A stretch of 64,000 nucleotides of DNA from a bacterium. GTDB taxonomy: Bacteria > Orphanbacterota > Orphanbacteria > Orphanbacterales > Orphanbacteraceae. The stretch is taken from assembly GCA_025782575.1 (NCBI GenBank), contig JALGYY010000028.1:90247-154246 (forward strand), given 5' to 3'. Below, one piece after another: positions 18,599-27,719 of this stretch (positions within the stretch are counted from its first letter, which is position 1; each line of letters opens with the position of its first letter). A program made the translations under genes and the position numbers. The notes under the pieces were generated by a model. The model ran no database searches. It was given only the letters and a program-made list of their open reading frames with translations, and had not been told where the DNA came from.

Positions 18599-19099
18599 AT
18601 GGACATATTGAGCATTGAACCGGGACTCATGTTCTGGACTGTGCTGATCTTCCTGATCTTTGTCTTCCTGCTGCGGAAGTTCGCGTGGGGGCCGATTGTT
18701 ACCGCGCTCGATGAGCGTGAGAAGAACATCCTCGATTCGATCGAGTCGGCGGAGCGGTCCCGGGATGACGGGATAAAGATTCTCGCCGAGCAGAAGGATA
18801 CGCTGCGGAAGAGCCGCGAGGAGGCGAAGAGCATCATCGCGGAAGCACGTGCGGTCGCGGGCAAGGAAGGCGAAAAAGTCCTTGCAAAGACCCGCGCAGA
18901 AGCGGACCAGGTGCTCGAGCGGGCCAAGGCTGAAATCCGGAACGAGGAAGCGCAGGCGGTGAACAGGGTGCGGGAGGAAGCTGTCGATATCGCGATGAGC
19001 GCCGCCGCCAAACTGATCCAGCGTACGCTGGGTGAACCCGATCAGCGCCGCCTTGTGGAAGAGTTCATCAGCCAGGTCAGTACAGGAAAGAAGTCGTGA
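18599..19099 (+). CDS. atpF: F-type ATP synthase subunit b
   Basis: 166 residues. One N-terminal membrane helix (MFWTVLIFLIFVFLLRKFAW) is followed by a long charged coiled coil rich in Glu, Arg and Ala, the peripheral stalk that binds delta and holds the alpha3beta3 head. The FLLRKFAWGPI sequence after the helix is typical. Only one b gene is present, so a homodimer is expected. Its end overlaps atpH by 4 bases. Confidence 0.94.
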   Translation: MDILSIEPGLMFWTVLIFLIFVFLLRKFAWGPIVTALDEREKNILDSIESAERSRDDGIKILAEQKDTLRKSREEAKSIIAEARAVAGKEGEKVLAKTRAEADQVLERAKAEIRNEEAQAVNRVREEAVDIAMSAAAKLIQRTLGEPDQRRLVEEFISQVSTGKKS

Positions 19100-19659
19100 T
19101 AGCGACCGGAGGGGCGATTTCACGCGTCTATGCTACGGCTCTCTTCGAGCTGGCGGAGCAGGGCGGACAACAAGAAGAGACCCTCGCGGAAGTGCGCACA
19201 CTTCTGGAAGTATTCGATAAGGAAGATCGTTTCCGGGCCGTTCTGGAATCACCCAGAGTTGAGGTGGCCCAAAAGGGGAAGCTTTTCGCCGACGTCTTCG
19301 GCGATGAGGTGTCGCCCCATGTGAGAAACCTCTTCTCCTTGCTGCTCCGGACAAACAGGCACTTCTTTTTTCGGCAGATTCTCTCGGTGTTCATCGAGCT
19401 CTACGAGGAATCGAAGGGACGGATCCACGCGGCGGTGACAACGGCCACACCACTTACCGATGACGAGACGGATCGGCTCGTACAGGCACTTTCCAAGAGA
19501 ATCGGCAGGGAAGTGTTGCTCGAAAAGGAAGTCAACCCCGAGATGATGGGCGGAGCGATCCTTCGGTACGGCGATTACATCGTGGACGGTAGTCTTCAAA
19601 CTCGTATGAGACAGATGAAAGAAAACCTTCTCAAGAATACGGACTCACAAGGGAGCTAG
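19096..19659 (+). CDS. atpH: F-type ATP synthase subunit delta
   Basis: 187 residues with a GTG start inside the end of atpF. The N-terminal helical domain starts ISRVYATALFELAEQGG, and the C-terminal region has the family signature with VNPEMMGGAILRYGDYIVDGS (key piece MMGGAILRYGDYIVDGS). Delta links the b stalk to the top of the F1 head. Normal size; no oddities. Confidence 0.94.
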   Translation: MIATGGAISRVYATALFELAEQGGQQEETLAEVRTLLEVFDKEDRFRAVLESPRVEVAQKGKLFADVFGDEVSPHVRNLFSLLLRTNRHFFFRQILSVFIELYEESKGRIHAAVTTATPLTDDETDRLVQALSKRIGREVLLEKEVNPEMMGGAILRYGDYIVDGSLQTRMRQMKENLLKNTDSQGS

Positions 19660-19666
19660 GCGTTAG

Positions 19667-21190
19667 ATGGCGATCAAACTTCGACCTGACGAGATTACTT
19701 CCGTCATCAAGCAGCGGCTCGAGATGTTCGAGTCAGATCTCGCCGTAGAGGAAGTCGGGACGGTTCTCGAGGTGGGCGACGGTATCGCCCGCATCTACGG
19801 TCTCGATTCCGCGATGGCGGGAGAGATGCTCGATTTCGGCAAAGACATTTTCGGTATCGCACTGAACCTCGAGGAAGACTCGATCGGTGCGGTGATTCTG
19901 GGCGACTACCTGCACATTTCCGAGGGTGACGAAGTCCGGCGGACCGGCCGGGTCATTCAAGTGCCGGTAGGTGAGGCGCTGGTGGGCCGTGTGGTAAACC
20001 CTCTGGGGCAGCCGCTCGACGGCAAGGGTCCGGTGCAGACCGACAAGTACCGCCCTCTCGAATTCAAAGCCCCGGGCGTGATCGACCGCCAGCCGGTGAA
20101 AGAACCTCTCCAGACCGGAGTGAAGGCGATCGATTCGATGATCCCGATCGGCCGTGGCCAGCGGGAGCTGATCATCGGCGACAGGAGCACCGGCAAGACT
20201 GCGGTGGCGATCGACGCGATCATCAATCAAAAGGGTAACGGCGTGAAGTGCGTTTACGTGGCGATCGGGCAGAAAGCCTCGACCGTTGCGGGTGTCGTGG
20301 AGAGGCTGACTGAACACGGCGCGATGGGCTACACCATTGTCGTTCTCGCGGGCGCGAGTGACCCGGCGCCCCTCCAGTACATCGCCCCTTACTCAGGCTG
20401 CGCCATGGCCGAGTATTTCATGTACGAGAAAAATGAGCATACCCTCGTTATTTATGACGATCTTTCGAAGCAGGCGCAGGCCTATCGCCAGCTTTCGCTT
20501 CTTCTGCGCCGGCCGCCGGGACGCGAGGCGTACCCGGGTGACGTGTTCTATCTTCACTCACGGCTCCTGGAGCGCGCGGTAAAGCTGAGCGATGAGCTCG
20601 GCGCCGGATCACTCACGGCACTGCCGATCATCGAAACGCAGGCGGGTGACGTTTCCGCCTATATCCCGACCAACGTGATTTCAATCACAGACGGTCAGAT
20701 TTACCTGCAGCCGGACCTCTTCTTCTCCGGTGTGCGTCCCGCCGTGAATGTGGGAATCTCCGTCTCGCGAGTAGGTGGTAACGCGCAGATCAAGGCGATG
20801 CGGCAGGTTGCCGGTTCGCTCCGACTCGATCTCGCTCAGTTCCGAGAGCTGGAAGCGTTCGCTTCGCTCGGAACGGAGCTCGACAAGTCGTCCCAGGCCC
20901 AGCTCGATCGGGGTATGAGGATGGTGGAGCTGCTGAAGCAGCCCCAATACAAGCCGATGTCGGTGTCGGAGCAGGTAGCGATCATCTTCGCCGGTTCCAG
21001 AGGTCTGCTGGACGATGTCCCGGTCAATCGGATTCGCGCATTCGAAAAGCAGTGTCTCGAACACATGCATGCGAGCCACTCCGATCTGCTCGACAAGATC
21101 GCGAGCGAAGGGACGATCTCCGATGAGTTGGAGAAAGCTCTCTCTACGGCAATCCAAGAGTTCAAGCAGTCGGTGTTCACCGAGGAGTAG
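19667..21190 (+). CDS. atpA: F-type ATP synthase subunit alpha
   Basis: 507 residues. Non-catalytic nucleotide-binding subunit of F1. The Walker A loop is GDRSTGKTA (about residues 169-177), preceded by [13 protein letters not shown]. The Arg finger lies in the [14 protein letters not shown] region (about 365-380). The N-terminal [20 protein letters not shown] beta-barrel is intact. It follows atpH by 7 bases. Confidence 0.98.
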   Translation: MAIKLRPDEITSVIKQRLEMFESDLAVEEVGTVLEVGDGIARIYGLDSAMAGEMLDFGKDIFGIALNLEEDSIGAVILGDYLHISEGDEVRRTGRVIQVPVGEALVGRVVNPLGQPLDGKGPVQTDKYRPLEFKAPGVIDRQPVKEPLQTGVKAIDSMIPIGRGQRELIIGDRSTGKTAVAIDAIINQKGNGVKCVYVAIGQKASTVAGVVERLTEHGAMGYTIVVLAGASDPAPLQYIAPYSGCAMAEYFMYEKNEHTLVIYDDLSKQAQAYRQLSLLLRRPPGREAYPGDVFYLHSRLLERAVKLSDELGAGSLTALPIIETQAGDVSAYIPTNVISITDGQIYLQPDLFFSGVRPAVNVGISVSRVGGNAQIKAMRQVAGSLRLDLAQFRELEAFASLGTELDKSSQAQLDRGMRMVELLKQPQYKPMSVSEQVAIIFAGSRGLLDDVPVNRIRAFEKQCLEHMHASHSDLLDKIASEGTISDELEKALSTAIQEFKQSVFTEE

Positions 21191-21199
21191 CGCCGGATC

Positions 21200-22069
21200 A
21201 TGGCCAACGCCAGAGAAATTGAAAAACGGATCACGAGCTTCGGGAAGACGAAGCAGATCACGCGGACCATGGAGCTCGTCGCCACGTCGCGAATGAAGAA
21301 GACCCAGGACCGTCTGTTTGCGGCGAAGCCGTACGCCGAGAAGATGCAGGACATTCTCTCCTCGGTTAATCTCGAGGAGCACAGCGAGGCGTTCCCACTT
21401 CTCCAGTCTCGCGAGAAGGTGTGTCGCTCCGGTCTATTGCTCATCACGACGAACCGGGGTCTGTGCGGCGGATTCAATGCGAATCTCATTCGCCTGGCCC
21501 GGCAGAAGATGGATGAATTGAAAGCGGCCGGGACCGAGTTCGAACTTCACGTGGTCGGCAAGAAGGGATCGAATGCTCTCCGCTATCTTGGTTACGAGAT
21601 CGTCACTGCCCGGACAGACATAGGCGACTATCCTTCCTACGAAGAAGGAGCGGAGATCGCAGCCATGTTTATCGAGAAATTCGTAAAGGGCACGATCGAT
21701 GAACTGCACATGGTGTATGCCGAATTCAGGAATGTGGCGTCTCAGCCGGCGGCGATCGAAACGGTCCTTCCTCTCCAGGTCGAGGAGGAGGGGGGCGGCG
21801 ATGGTCCGCAGGCGGAGTTCATTCTCGAGCCGTCACCTGCGGAAATTCTGGAAAACCTCCTTCCCCGCATTGTGGAGAACCGTATCTTCAAGGCTCTCCT
21901 CGAAAGTGCAGCCGGCGAACAGGCGGCGCGACGGGTGGCTATGAAGAATGCCACGGACAATGCGGAGGAACTGATACGTTTGCTGACCCGTTCGTACAAC
22001 CGCGCGCGTCAGGCGCAGATCACCCAGGAACTCGCCGAAATCGTCGGCGGAGCGGAAGCGCTCGCCTAG
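21200..22069 (+). CDS. atpG: F-type ATP synthase subunit gamma
   Basis: 289 residues. The N-terminal helix REIEKRITSFGKTKQITRTM and the C-terminal helix MKNATDNAEELIRLLTRSYN form the rotor coiled coil, and ITTNRGLCGGFN marks the Rossmann-like middle domain. A short acidic Gly-rich insertion (VEEEGGGDGPQAEF, about 195-208) is specific to this protein. Starts 9 bases after atpA. Confidence 0.96.
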   Translation: MANAREIEKRITSFGKTKQITRTMELVATSRMKKTQDRLFAAKPYAEKMQDILSSVNLEEHSEAFPLLQSREKVCRSGLLLITTNRGLCGGFNANLIRLARQKMDELKAAGTEFELHVVGKKGSNALRYLGYEIVTARTDIGDYPSYEEGAEIAAMFIEKFVKGTIDELHMVYAEFRNVASQPAAIETVLPLQVEEEGGGDGPQAEFILEPSPAEILENLLPRIVENRIFKALLESAAGEQAARRVAMKNATDNAEELIRLLTRSYNRARQAQITQELAEIVGGAEALA

Positions 22070-23515
<1,446 letters not shown>

Positions 23516-23535
23516 GGGCGTAGGGAGCAGCAAGT

Positions 23536-23805
23536 ATGGCGACGAAGACATTGCAATGCGAAATTCTCTCACCCGAGGGAAGTGTCTATCGGGGAGAGGC
23601 GACCATGGTAGTCGCCACCGCGGTCGACGGCGAACTCGGGGTTCTCTACAATCACGCGCCGCTGGTAACCGCTCTTGGATCGGGCTCTCTCCGCACTACG
23701 TCTGAGGACGGCACTGTGAAAGAATGGACCGCCGAGGGTGGGTTTCTGGAAGTTCACAAGAATCACGTGACCATTCTGTCCGATAAGATCAGCGAGAAGG
23801 CGTAA
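23536..23805 (+). CDS. atpC: F-type ATP synthase subunit epsilon, short form without C-terminal helices
   Basis: 89 residues. The N-terminal beta-sandwich is complete (LQCEILSPEGSVYRGEATMV ... GELGVLYNHAPLVTALGSG ... GGFLEVHKNHVTILSDK), but the stop comes right after it. The C-terminal helical hairpin of about 45 residues, which in E. coli and Bacillus inserts into F1 and inhibits ATP hydrolysis, is missing. Similarly short epsilon chains are known in Chlorobi. There is no sign of a frameshift: the bases after the stop do not continue a helical domain in another frame that I can see. Last gene of the operon; a palindromic element starts 25 bases later. Confidence 0.93.
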   Translation: MATKTLQCEILSPEGSVYRGEATMVVATAVDGELGVLYNHAPLVTALGSGSLRTTSEDGTVKEWTAEGGFLEVHKNHVTILSDKISEKA

Positions 23806-23830
23806 GCCGTCTGATCGATCTGACCGGAAT

Positions 23831-23892
23831 ATGGGGACACAATACGCAATTTCTTCGCCGGGTGCAGGCGGAGATGCGTATTGTGTCCCCAT
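23831..23892. repeat. Palindromic GGGGACACAATACG element, copy 1
   Basis: A 62-base inverted repeat with 18-base perfect arms (23831-23848 and 23875-23892). The arm starts ATGGGGACACAATACGCA. The loop contains a small CGCC/GGCG stem. The same arm core occurs at 41047-41116 and 60241-60312. It follows atpC, so in RNA it would form a strong hairpin that could end or protect the atp transcript. It resembles REP/MITE-like palindromes mobilised by REP-associated (Y1) transposases; no such transposase is in the window. Confidence 0.85.
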
Positions 23893-24095
23893 AATTAAGA
23901 TGGTCCGGTCGCACATGAAAGCCCTAAAAGATCATTTCATCCTCTACAAAACCAGAGCCTCCGGGATACCAGGATCGTATCTGAGCATTGCGCGCGTGGC
24001 TGTAAATCCGTAGCTTATGTCGGGTGTCAAATATGACGGCCTTGGTAAAGTCGCCGATTCCGCATATTTTCGACAGAGAAGAAGGAGGTACGGTC

Positions 24096-24620
24096 ATTAG
24101 CAAGCGACATGAATTCAACCGGGTGTTGAAGTTCTTTGCGGTTGGGCTGCAGGTCATCATGTTTTCTGCGATCCTATTCGGATGTGGAGAAGACAAGAAG
24201 ACCACGGCCCCGACCGCGTCGACCCTGACTCTGAGCAAAGCAGATGTTCTGGTGGATGGGGAGTCCGTGAATGGTAAGATCCTCCCCCGTGATCATGGAA
24301 TGAAAGTCAGTACGCGCTTCGAGGCCGTATTGACAGTTCCGGATGGTGTCATCGAGTCCGGCGCGGTCTGGATCCACTACGAGCGCCCCGGAAGAATGAG
24401 CATGATGCACGATACGGGAACGTTCATGCTTCATGACGACGGCACACACGGAGATCTGATTCCGAACGATGGTGAATACTGCTACGAAGACTCAGTGGGC
24501 ACCTACGGCTGTCATGGAATGGAGAATCCGGAAGGTGAATATCAATACAATTGCTACGGTGTCGATGAAGACGGGCATGAAACCAATCACATCAATCTCC
24601 GTGTGACTCTCGTAGAGTAG
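24096..24620 (+). CDS. Small secreted lipoprotein of unknown function
   Basis: About 174 residues. The frame is open from a GTG at 24024 and an ATG at 24033, but neither has a ribosome site. A strong AAGGAGGT (24082-24089) is spaced correctly for an ATT at 24096, giving an ideal lipoprotein signal: basic start SKRHEFNR, hydrophobic core and lipobox SAILFGC. The rare ATT start is therefore proposed but unproven. After the Cys come a Lys/Thr linker and a beta-rich domain with several His and Met residues (RPGRMSMMHDTGTFMLHDDG) and HGDLIPNDGEYCYEDSVG, a pattern seen in secreted proteins from deep-branching bacteria. It lies ahead of the PAS-LuxR and electron-transfer genes. No function assigned. 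Confidence 0.65.
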   Translation: MSKRHEFNRVLKFFAVGLQVIMFSAILFGCGEDKKTTAPTASTLTLSKADVLVDGESVNGKILPRDHGMKVSTRFEAVLTVPDGVIESGAVWIHYERPGRMSMMHDTGTFMLHDDGTHGDLIPNDGEYCYEDSVGTYGCHGMENPEGEYQYNCYGVDEDGHETNHINLRVTLVE

Positions 24621-24676
24621 ATAGTTGCCTCCCCAAAGATTGAGTCCTTTCCCTCATTAATCGGTTGTGGCCGTAA

Positions 24677-24706
24677 GCGGGTGCTCCAGGCGAGCGGAGC
24701 ACCCGC
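24677..24706. terminator. 11-bp GC-rich hairpin between lipoprotein and PAS-LuxR genes
   Basis: Perfect stem GCGGGTGCTCC (24677-24687) with GGAGCACCCGC (24696-24706), loop of 8 bases. A second mini-stem GCCC-TCA-GGGC follows at once. No T-run follows, so intrinsic termination is uncertain, but it separates two genes on the same strand and is the best terminator candidate here. Confidence 0.45.
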
Positions 24707-24813
24707 GCCCTCAGGGCGTAATAAGCGTCACGTCGACCAATCTCCGTCCCATGACCCACTTCTGAATCATATTCACTTGTTGCGAGCAGCGAATTAGAAT
24801 AGGAATATACTAT

Positions 24814-25458
24814 ATGGATCCTCTGGAAATTATCGCTGCCACGGCGGACCCTTCGTTTGCGACAGACGAAGGTGGTCGCGTTGTAATCTGGAACCCGGCG
24901 GTAGAACGTCTGCTCGGCTACAGAGCCCAGGACGTCCTGGGCCGGTCTTGTCATGAGGTCATCTGCGGCCGGGATATATTCGGAAACCGCTTCTGTGTCG
25001 AACTCTGCACGATCATGAGCATGGTTCAGCGTGGTGAAGGGATCCGCCGGTTCGAACTGGATGTCCGAAAGTCATCAAGCGAGGTCTTTCGCGCGTCAAT
25101 CACAATTGTTGTGATACCGGGGCCGCGAGAATCACAGTTCACCATCGTTCACATCATCCTCCCTCTTGAAGGGGATTCGGCCCGATCGGCCGTTCCGGTC
25201 GTTGGTCCTGAACCCGGGTTGTCCATTCCGATTCCTGACGAAGGCGAGTCGCTTACTGAGCCGGTCTCGCCGCTGACGGCACGAGAACTCGAGGTACTTC
25301 GTCTGATGGCCAAAGGGACGAGTACCCGCGAGATCGCTGACGCCCTGTTCATCAGTATTGCCACCGTCCGGAACCACGTTCAGCACATTCTGAGCAAGCT
25401 CGATGCTCACAGCAAACTCGAAGCAGTAGCCCTCGCTCTTCAGAATCGCCTCATCTGA
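24814..25458 (+). CDS. PAS-domain LuxR-type transcriptional regulator with Cys cluster
   Basis: 214 residues. Residues ~5-120 are a PAS domain (DPSFATDEGGRVVIWNPAVE, LLGYRAQDVLGRSC). In its middle are four Cys: C46, C51, C61 and C65 (CHEVIC...FCVELC), suited to bind an iron-sulfur cluster or metal, or to sense redox. A Pro-rich linker follows. The C-terminal HTH is a textbook LuxR/GerE domain (LTARELEVLRLMAKGTSTRE ... VRNHVQHILSKLDAHSKLEA), which binds palindromic DNA as a dimer. It stands just before the cytochrome/bc-complex genes and a perfect palindrome at 25474-25491, so it is the likely local regulator (inference). Confidence 0.85.
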   Translation: MDPLEIIAATADPSFATDEGGRVVIWNPAVERLLGYRAQDVLGRSCHEVICGRDIFGNRFCVELCTIMSMVQRGEGIRRFELDVRKSSSEVFRASITIVVIPGPRESQFTIVHIILPLEGDSARSAVPVVGPEPGLSIPIPDEGESLTEPVSPLTARELEVLRLMAKGTSTREIADALFISIATVRNHVQHILSKLDAHSKLEAVALALQNRLI

Positions 25459-25473
25459 CACTATTTCCTGGGA

Positions 25474-25491
25474 ATGATGCATTTGCATCAT
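25474..25491. promoter_or_regulatory. 18-bp perfect palindrome, candidate operator
   Basis: ATGATGCA-TT-TGCATCAT, a perfect inverted repeat centred 104 bases before the ATG of the cytochrome-barrel gene and 16 bases after the PAS-LuxR stop. LuxR-type HTH dimers typically bind 18-20 bp palindromes, so this is a strong candidate site for that regulator. No clear -10/-35 pair was found next to it. Confidence 0.55.
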
Positions 25492-25540
25492 GATTTTGAT
25501 TGATTTGGCGGATGGTAATGGTGTCAAACACCCCCGATAT

Positions 25541-25568
25541 TGGATACAGGAGCAATGCGATGTATCCA
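25541..25568. repeat. Inverted repeat in the leader of the electron-transfer operon
   Basis: TGGATACA (25541-25548) and TGTATCCA (25561-25568) are perfect complements around a 12-base loop, ending 17 bases before the start codon and just ahead of the GAGGGAG ribosome site. It could be an RNA stem affecting translation or a second operator. A smaller stem GGTGT-CAA-ACACC lies at 25520-25532. Confidence 0.4.
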
Positions 25569-25585
25569 GAACCGAGGGAGTAAAA

Positions 25586-27097
25586 ATGAGTTATTCGCGA
25601 CGCTTGAAATACAACGCTTTCGCCGGATTCCACCTGTGGGGGATGGCCTTCATTCTTGTCTGTACCGCGCTCTGGACGAGTCCCGCCGAAGCCACTCCGG
25701 CGTTTGCCCGGAAGTACGGAACCAGTTGTCTGACGTGCCACATCGTCTATCCTAAGCTGAACGCCTACGGAAATGCCTTCCGGCTCCTTGGTTACCAATT
25801 ACCTGATGAGACCGAGGACATGATCAAGCAGCCCGATACCAAATTGGGGGCCGAGGCGTACAAAAGAGTTTGGCCGGATGCCGTCTGGCCGAACTCCATC
25901 CCCTCCAGCCTCCCCTTCGCCCTCGCGACTGAATTCTTGGTGCGAAGCAGCTCTGAAGCTGAGGGCGGACCCGATGTCAACAGTGACTTCCTCTTTCCCT
26001 CGGGCACGGAAATAATCGCTGCCGGCACAGCGGGCGACAATATCGCCTACTTCGGAGAGATCGCTTTTGAAACCGAAGTCGAAGAGGGGAGTTTCGAGAG
26101 CAAAGCATTTATCCCGCATATCGATATTCGTTTTGTTCGACTGATCAAGAATTCGCCCGTCCTGAACGTCAAAGTCGGCCTGTTCCAACCTGAGATGGTA
26201 GTTGCCTTTGACCATGCACGGCGGCTGACGATCGCCAACTACGACGCCATGTTCGGTGTATCTACTGCCCAGCCGGGTGGCGGTTCTGAGGTTGGTGGTG
26301 GCGGGCACCACGGCGGGGGAGGAGGCATATCACTTCCAGCTGTCGCCCGCGGGTTAGAGTTCTATGGCGTCGCTGCCCAACGTTTCCAGTGGTCCGCTGC
26401 CGTCGTAAACGGTTTCGAACCGGGCGTGGAGACATTCGACGCTAATTCAGGTAAGGACCTGATGGGGAGGATCGCCTACAAGTATGGCGGTATGGCTCTC
26501 GACGGGTCGAATGCAACAACGTATACGACGAGCTCGAAGAACTGGCGAGAGCGCTCCATTCAGGTCGGCATATTCGGTTATCGCGGAGACGGCAAGGGGG
26601 TGCTTCTCAACGCTCCGGCGGCTCATGAAGACGAACACGATCTCAAGCTCGCCGCCGATGACCCCCCGACGGTTGTGGAAGACGAAGATTTCACCCGAGT
26701 CGGAATCGATTTCAATCTCTTCTTCGGCGATCTCAATCTTTTTGGTGCCTATGTCCACGGCGAAGACGACCTTCGTGATCCGACGGCGGGATCGGGGGAC
26801 GACCACGAGGATGATCATGTTGAGAAGGTCAGCAACGAGGACGAATTCTTCGGGACATTTGAATACGATGCGTTCTTCCTCGAGGCTGACGCCGTTCTGC
26901 ACTATCCGTGGCTGCAAGGAATTCTGCGATACGAAATGGTCGATTTCCCCGACAGAGACATCGACAAATACGAGAAGGGTATTTTCTCCGTCGTGGCCCT
27001 GGTCAGGGCAAACGTCAAAGCGATCTTTGAGCATGACAGGGATCTGAATGAGTCAGAGAACTGGGACCTGTGGTGGGGAACCGCGATCGCCTTCTAA
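25586..27097 (+). CDS. Monoheme cytochrome c - outer-membrane beta-barrel fusion (Cyc2-like architecture)
   Basis: 503 residues from the ATG at 25586, with GGGAG upstream; a longer frame adds 32 residues without similarity. Signal peptide to about residue 36 (ILVCTALWTSPAEA). Directly after it is a single c-heme motif CLTCH (48-52) followed by VYPKLNAYGNAFRLLGYQLP, the PxLNxFGxxFxxxGY pattern known next to the heme in Cyc2 and related fused porins. The rest is beta-rich with alternating hydrophobic strands and ends in Phe (TAIAF), the usual C-terminal residue of outer-membrane barrels. Two polar loops stand out: a Gly/His run near 231-250 and an Asp/His run near 401-414. Cyc2 of iron oxidisers moves electrons from extracellular Fe(II) across the outer membrane. 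Here donor identity is unknown, and the strand count was not verified. First gene of the operon. Confidence 0.65.
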   Translation: MSYSRRLKYNAFAGFHLWGMAFILVCTALWTSPAEATPAFARKYGTSCLTCHIVYPKLNAYGNAFRLLGYQLPDETEDMIKQPDTKLGAEAYKRVWPDAVWPNSIPSSLPFALATEFLVRSSSEAEGGPDVNSDFLFPSGTEIIAAGTAGDNIAYFGEIAFETEVEEGSFESKAFIPHIDIRFVRLIKNSPVLNVKVGLFQPEMVVAFDHARRLTIANYDAMFGVSTAQPGGGSEVGGGGHHGGGGGISLPAVARGLEFYGVAAQRFQWSAAVVNGFEPGVETFDANSGKDLMGRIAYKYGGMALDGSNATTYTTSSKNWRERSIQVGIFGYRGDGKGVLLNAPAAHEDEHDLKLAADDPPTVVEDEDFTRVGIDFNLFFGDLNLFGAYVHGEDDLRDPTAGSGDDHEDDHVEKVSNEDEFFGTFEYDAFFLEADAVLHYPWLQGILRYEMVDFPDRDIDKYEKGIFSVVALVRANVKAIFEHDRDLNESENWDLWWGTAIAF

Positions 27098-27113
27098 GGA
27101 GAGGAACAAAAAC

Positions 27114-27710
27114 ATGAAACCCAACATCAAACTCGGCTTGACCGTACTTGTTGCTGCTCTGGCGCTGGCATCAGGGGCCAGCGCGGGCTCCCTTGTCGGA
27201 AAGGTGATCTGCAAAGGTCTTCGCAGCAGTGCGAACGCCATTGTCTACGTTGACGTAATCCCCGGAAGGACATACGAAGCACCGGAAGCCCACGCCCTCG
27301 TGGACCAGAAGAATATGGTGTTCGAACCTCATGTTCTGCCGGTAATCGAGGGTACATCAGTCGACTTCCTGAACAGTGATCCGGTGTTACACAATGTTTT
27401 TTCGCCCGACAAATGTGCTCAGAAATTCAATCTGGGGAGCTGGCCGCAGGATGAGAAGCGCAGCTTCACTTTCGAAGAGCGGTGTGTTTCTACCATTCTT
27501 TGCAGGGTACATCCCGAAATGGAGGCCTATATCCTTGTCGTCCCGACGCCCTTTTATGCGGTAACGGCAGAGGATGGAACGTTCTTCATTGCGGACGTTC
27601 CCGACACGGTTCTGACAGTGAAGGCCTGGCACCCGAAGCTCAAGGAACAGGATCTCGAGGTTCTGGTCGCGGGAGATAGCGTCTCGGTGGAGTTCGTACT
27701 GAAACGCTAG
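27114..27710 (+). CDS. Periplasmic cupredoxin (type 1 copper) with carboxypeptidase-regulatory-like tail
   Basis: 198 residues from the ATG at 27114, which has AAGGAGAGG upstream. Signal peptide to about residue 24 (VLVAALALASGASA). The type 1 copper ligands are visible: H93 in VLHNVFSP and the C-terminal set C130-x2-H133-x2-M136 in CRVHPEM. The segment IEGTSVDFLNSDPVLHNVF (19 residues) is the standard first copper loop of plastocyanin-like proteins. After the copper loop comes YAVTAEDGTFFIADVP, a CarboxypepD_reg-like beta domain. It probably shuttles single electrons in the periplasm between the outer-membrane cytochrome and the inner-membrane complex encoded next to it (inference). It starts 16 bases after the previous stop. 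Confidence 0.8.
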   Translation: MKPNIKLGLTVLVAALALASGASAGSLVGKVICKGLRSSANAIVYVDVIPGRTYEAPEAHALVDQKNMVFEPHVLPVIEGTSVDFLNSDPVLHNVFSPDKCAQKFNLGSWPQDEKRSFTFEERCVSTILCRVHPEMEAYILVVPTPFYAVTAEDGTFFIADVPDTVLTVKAWHPKLKEQDLEVLVAGDSVSVEFVLKR

Positions 27711-27719
27711 TGGAGACGT

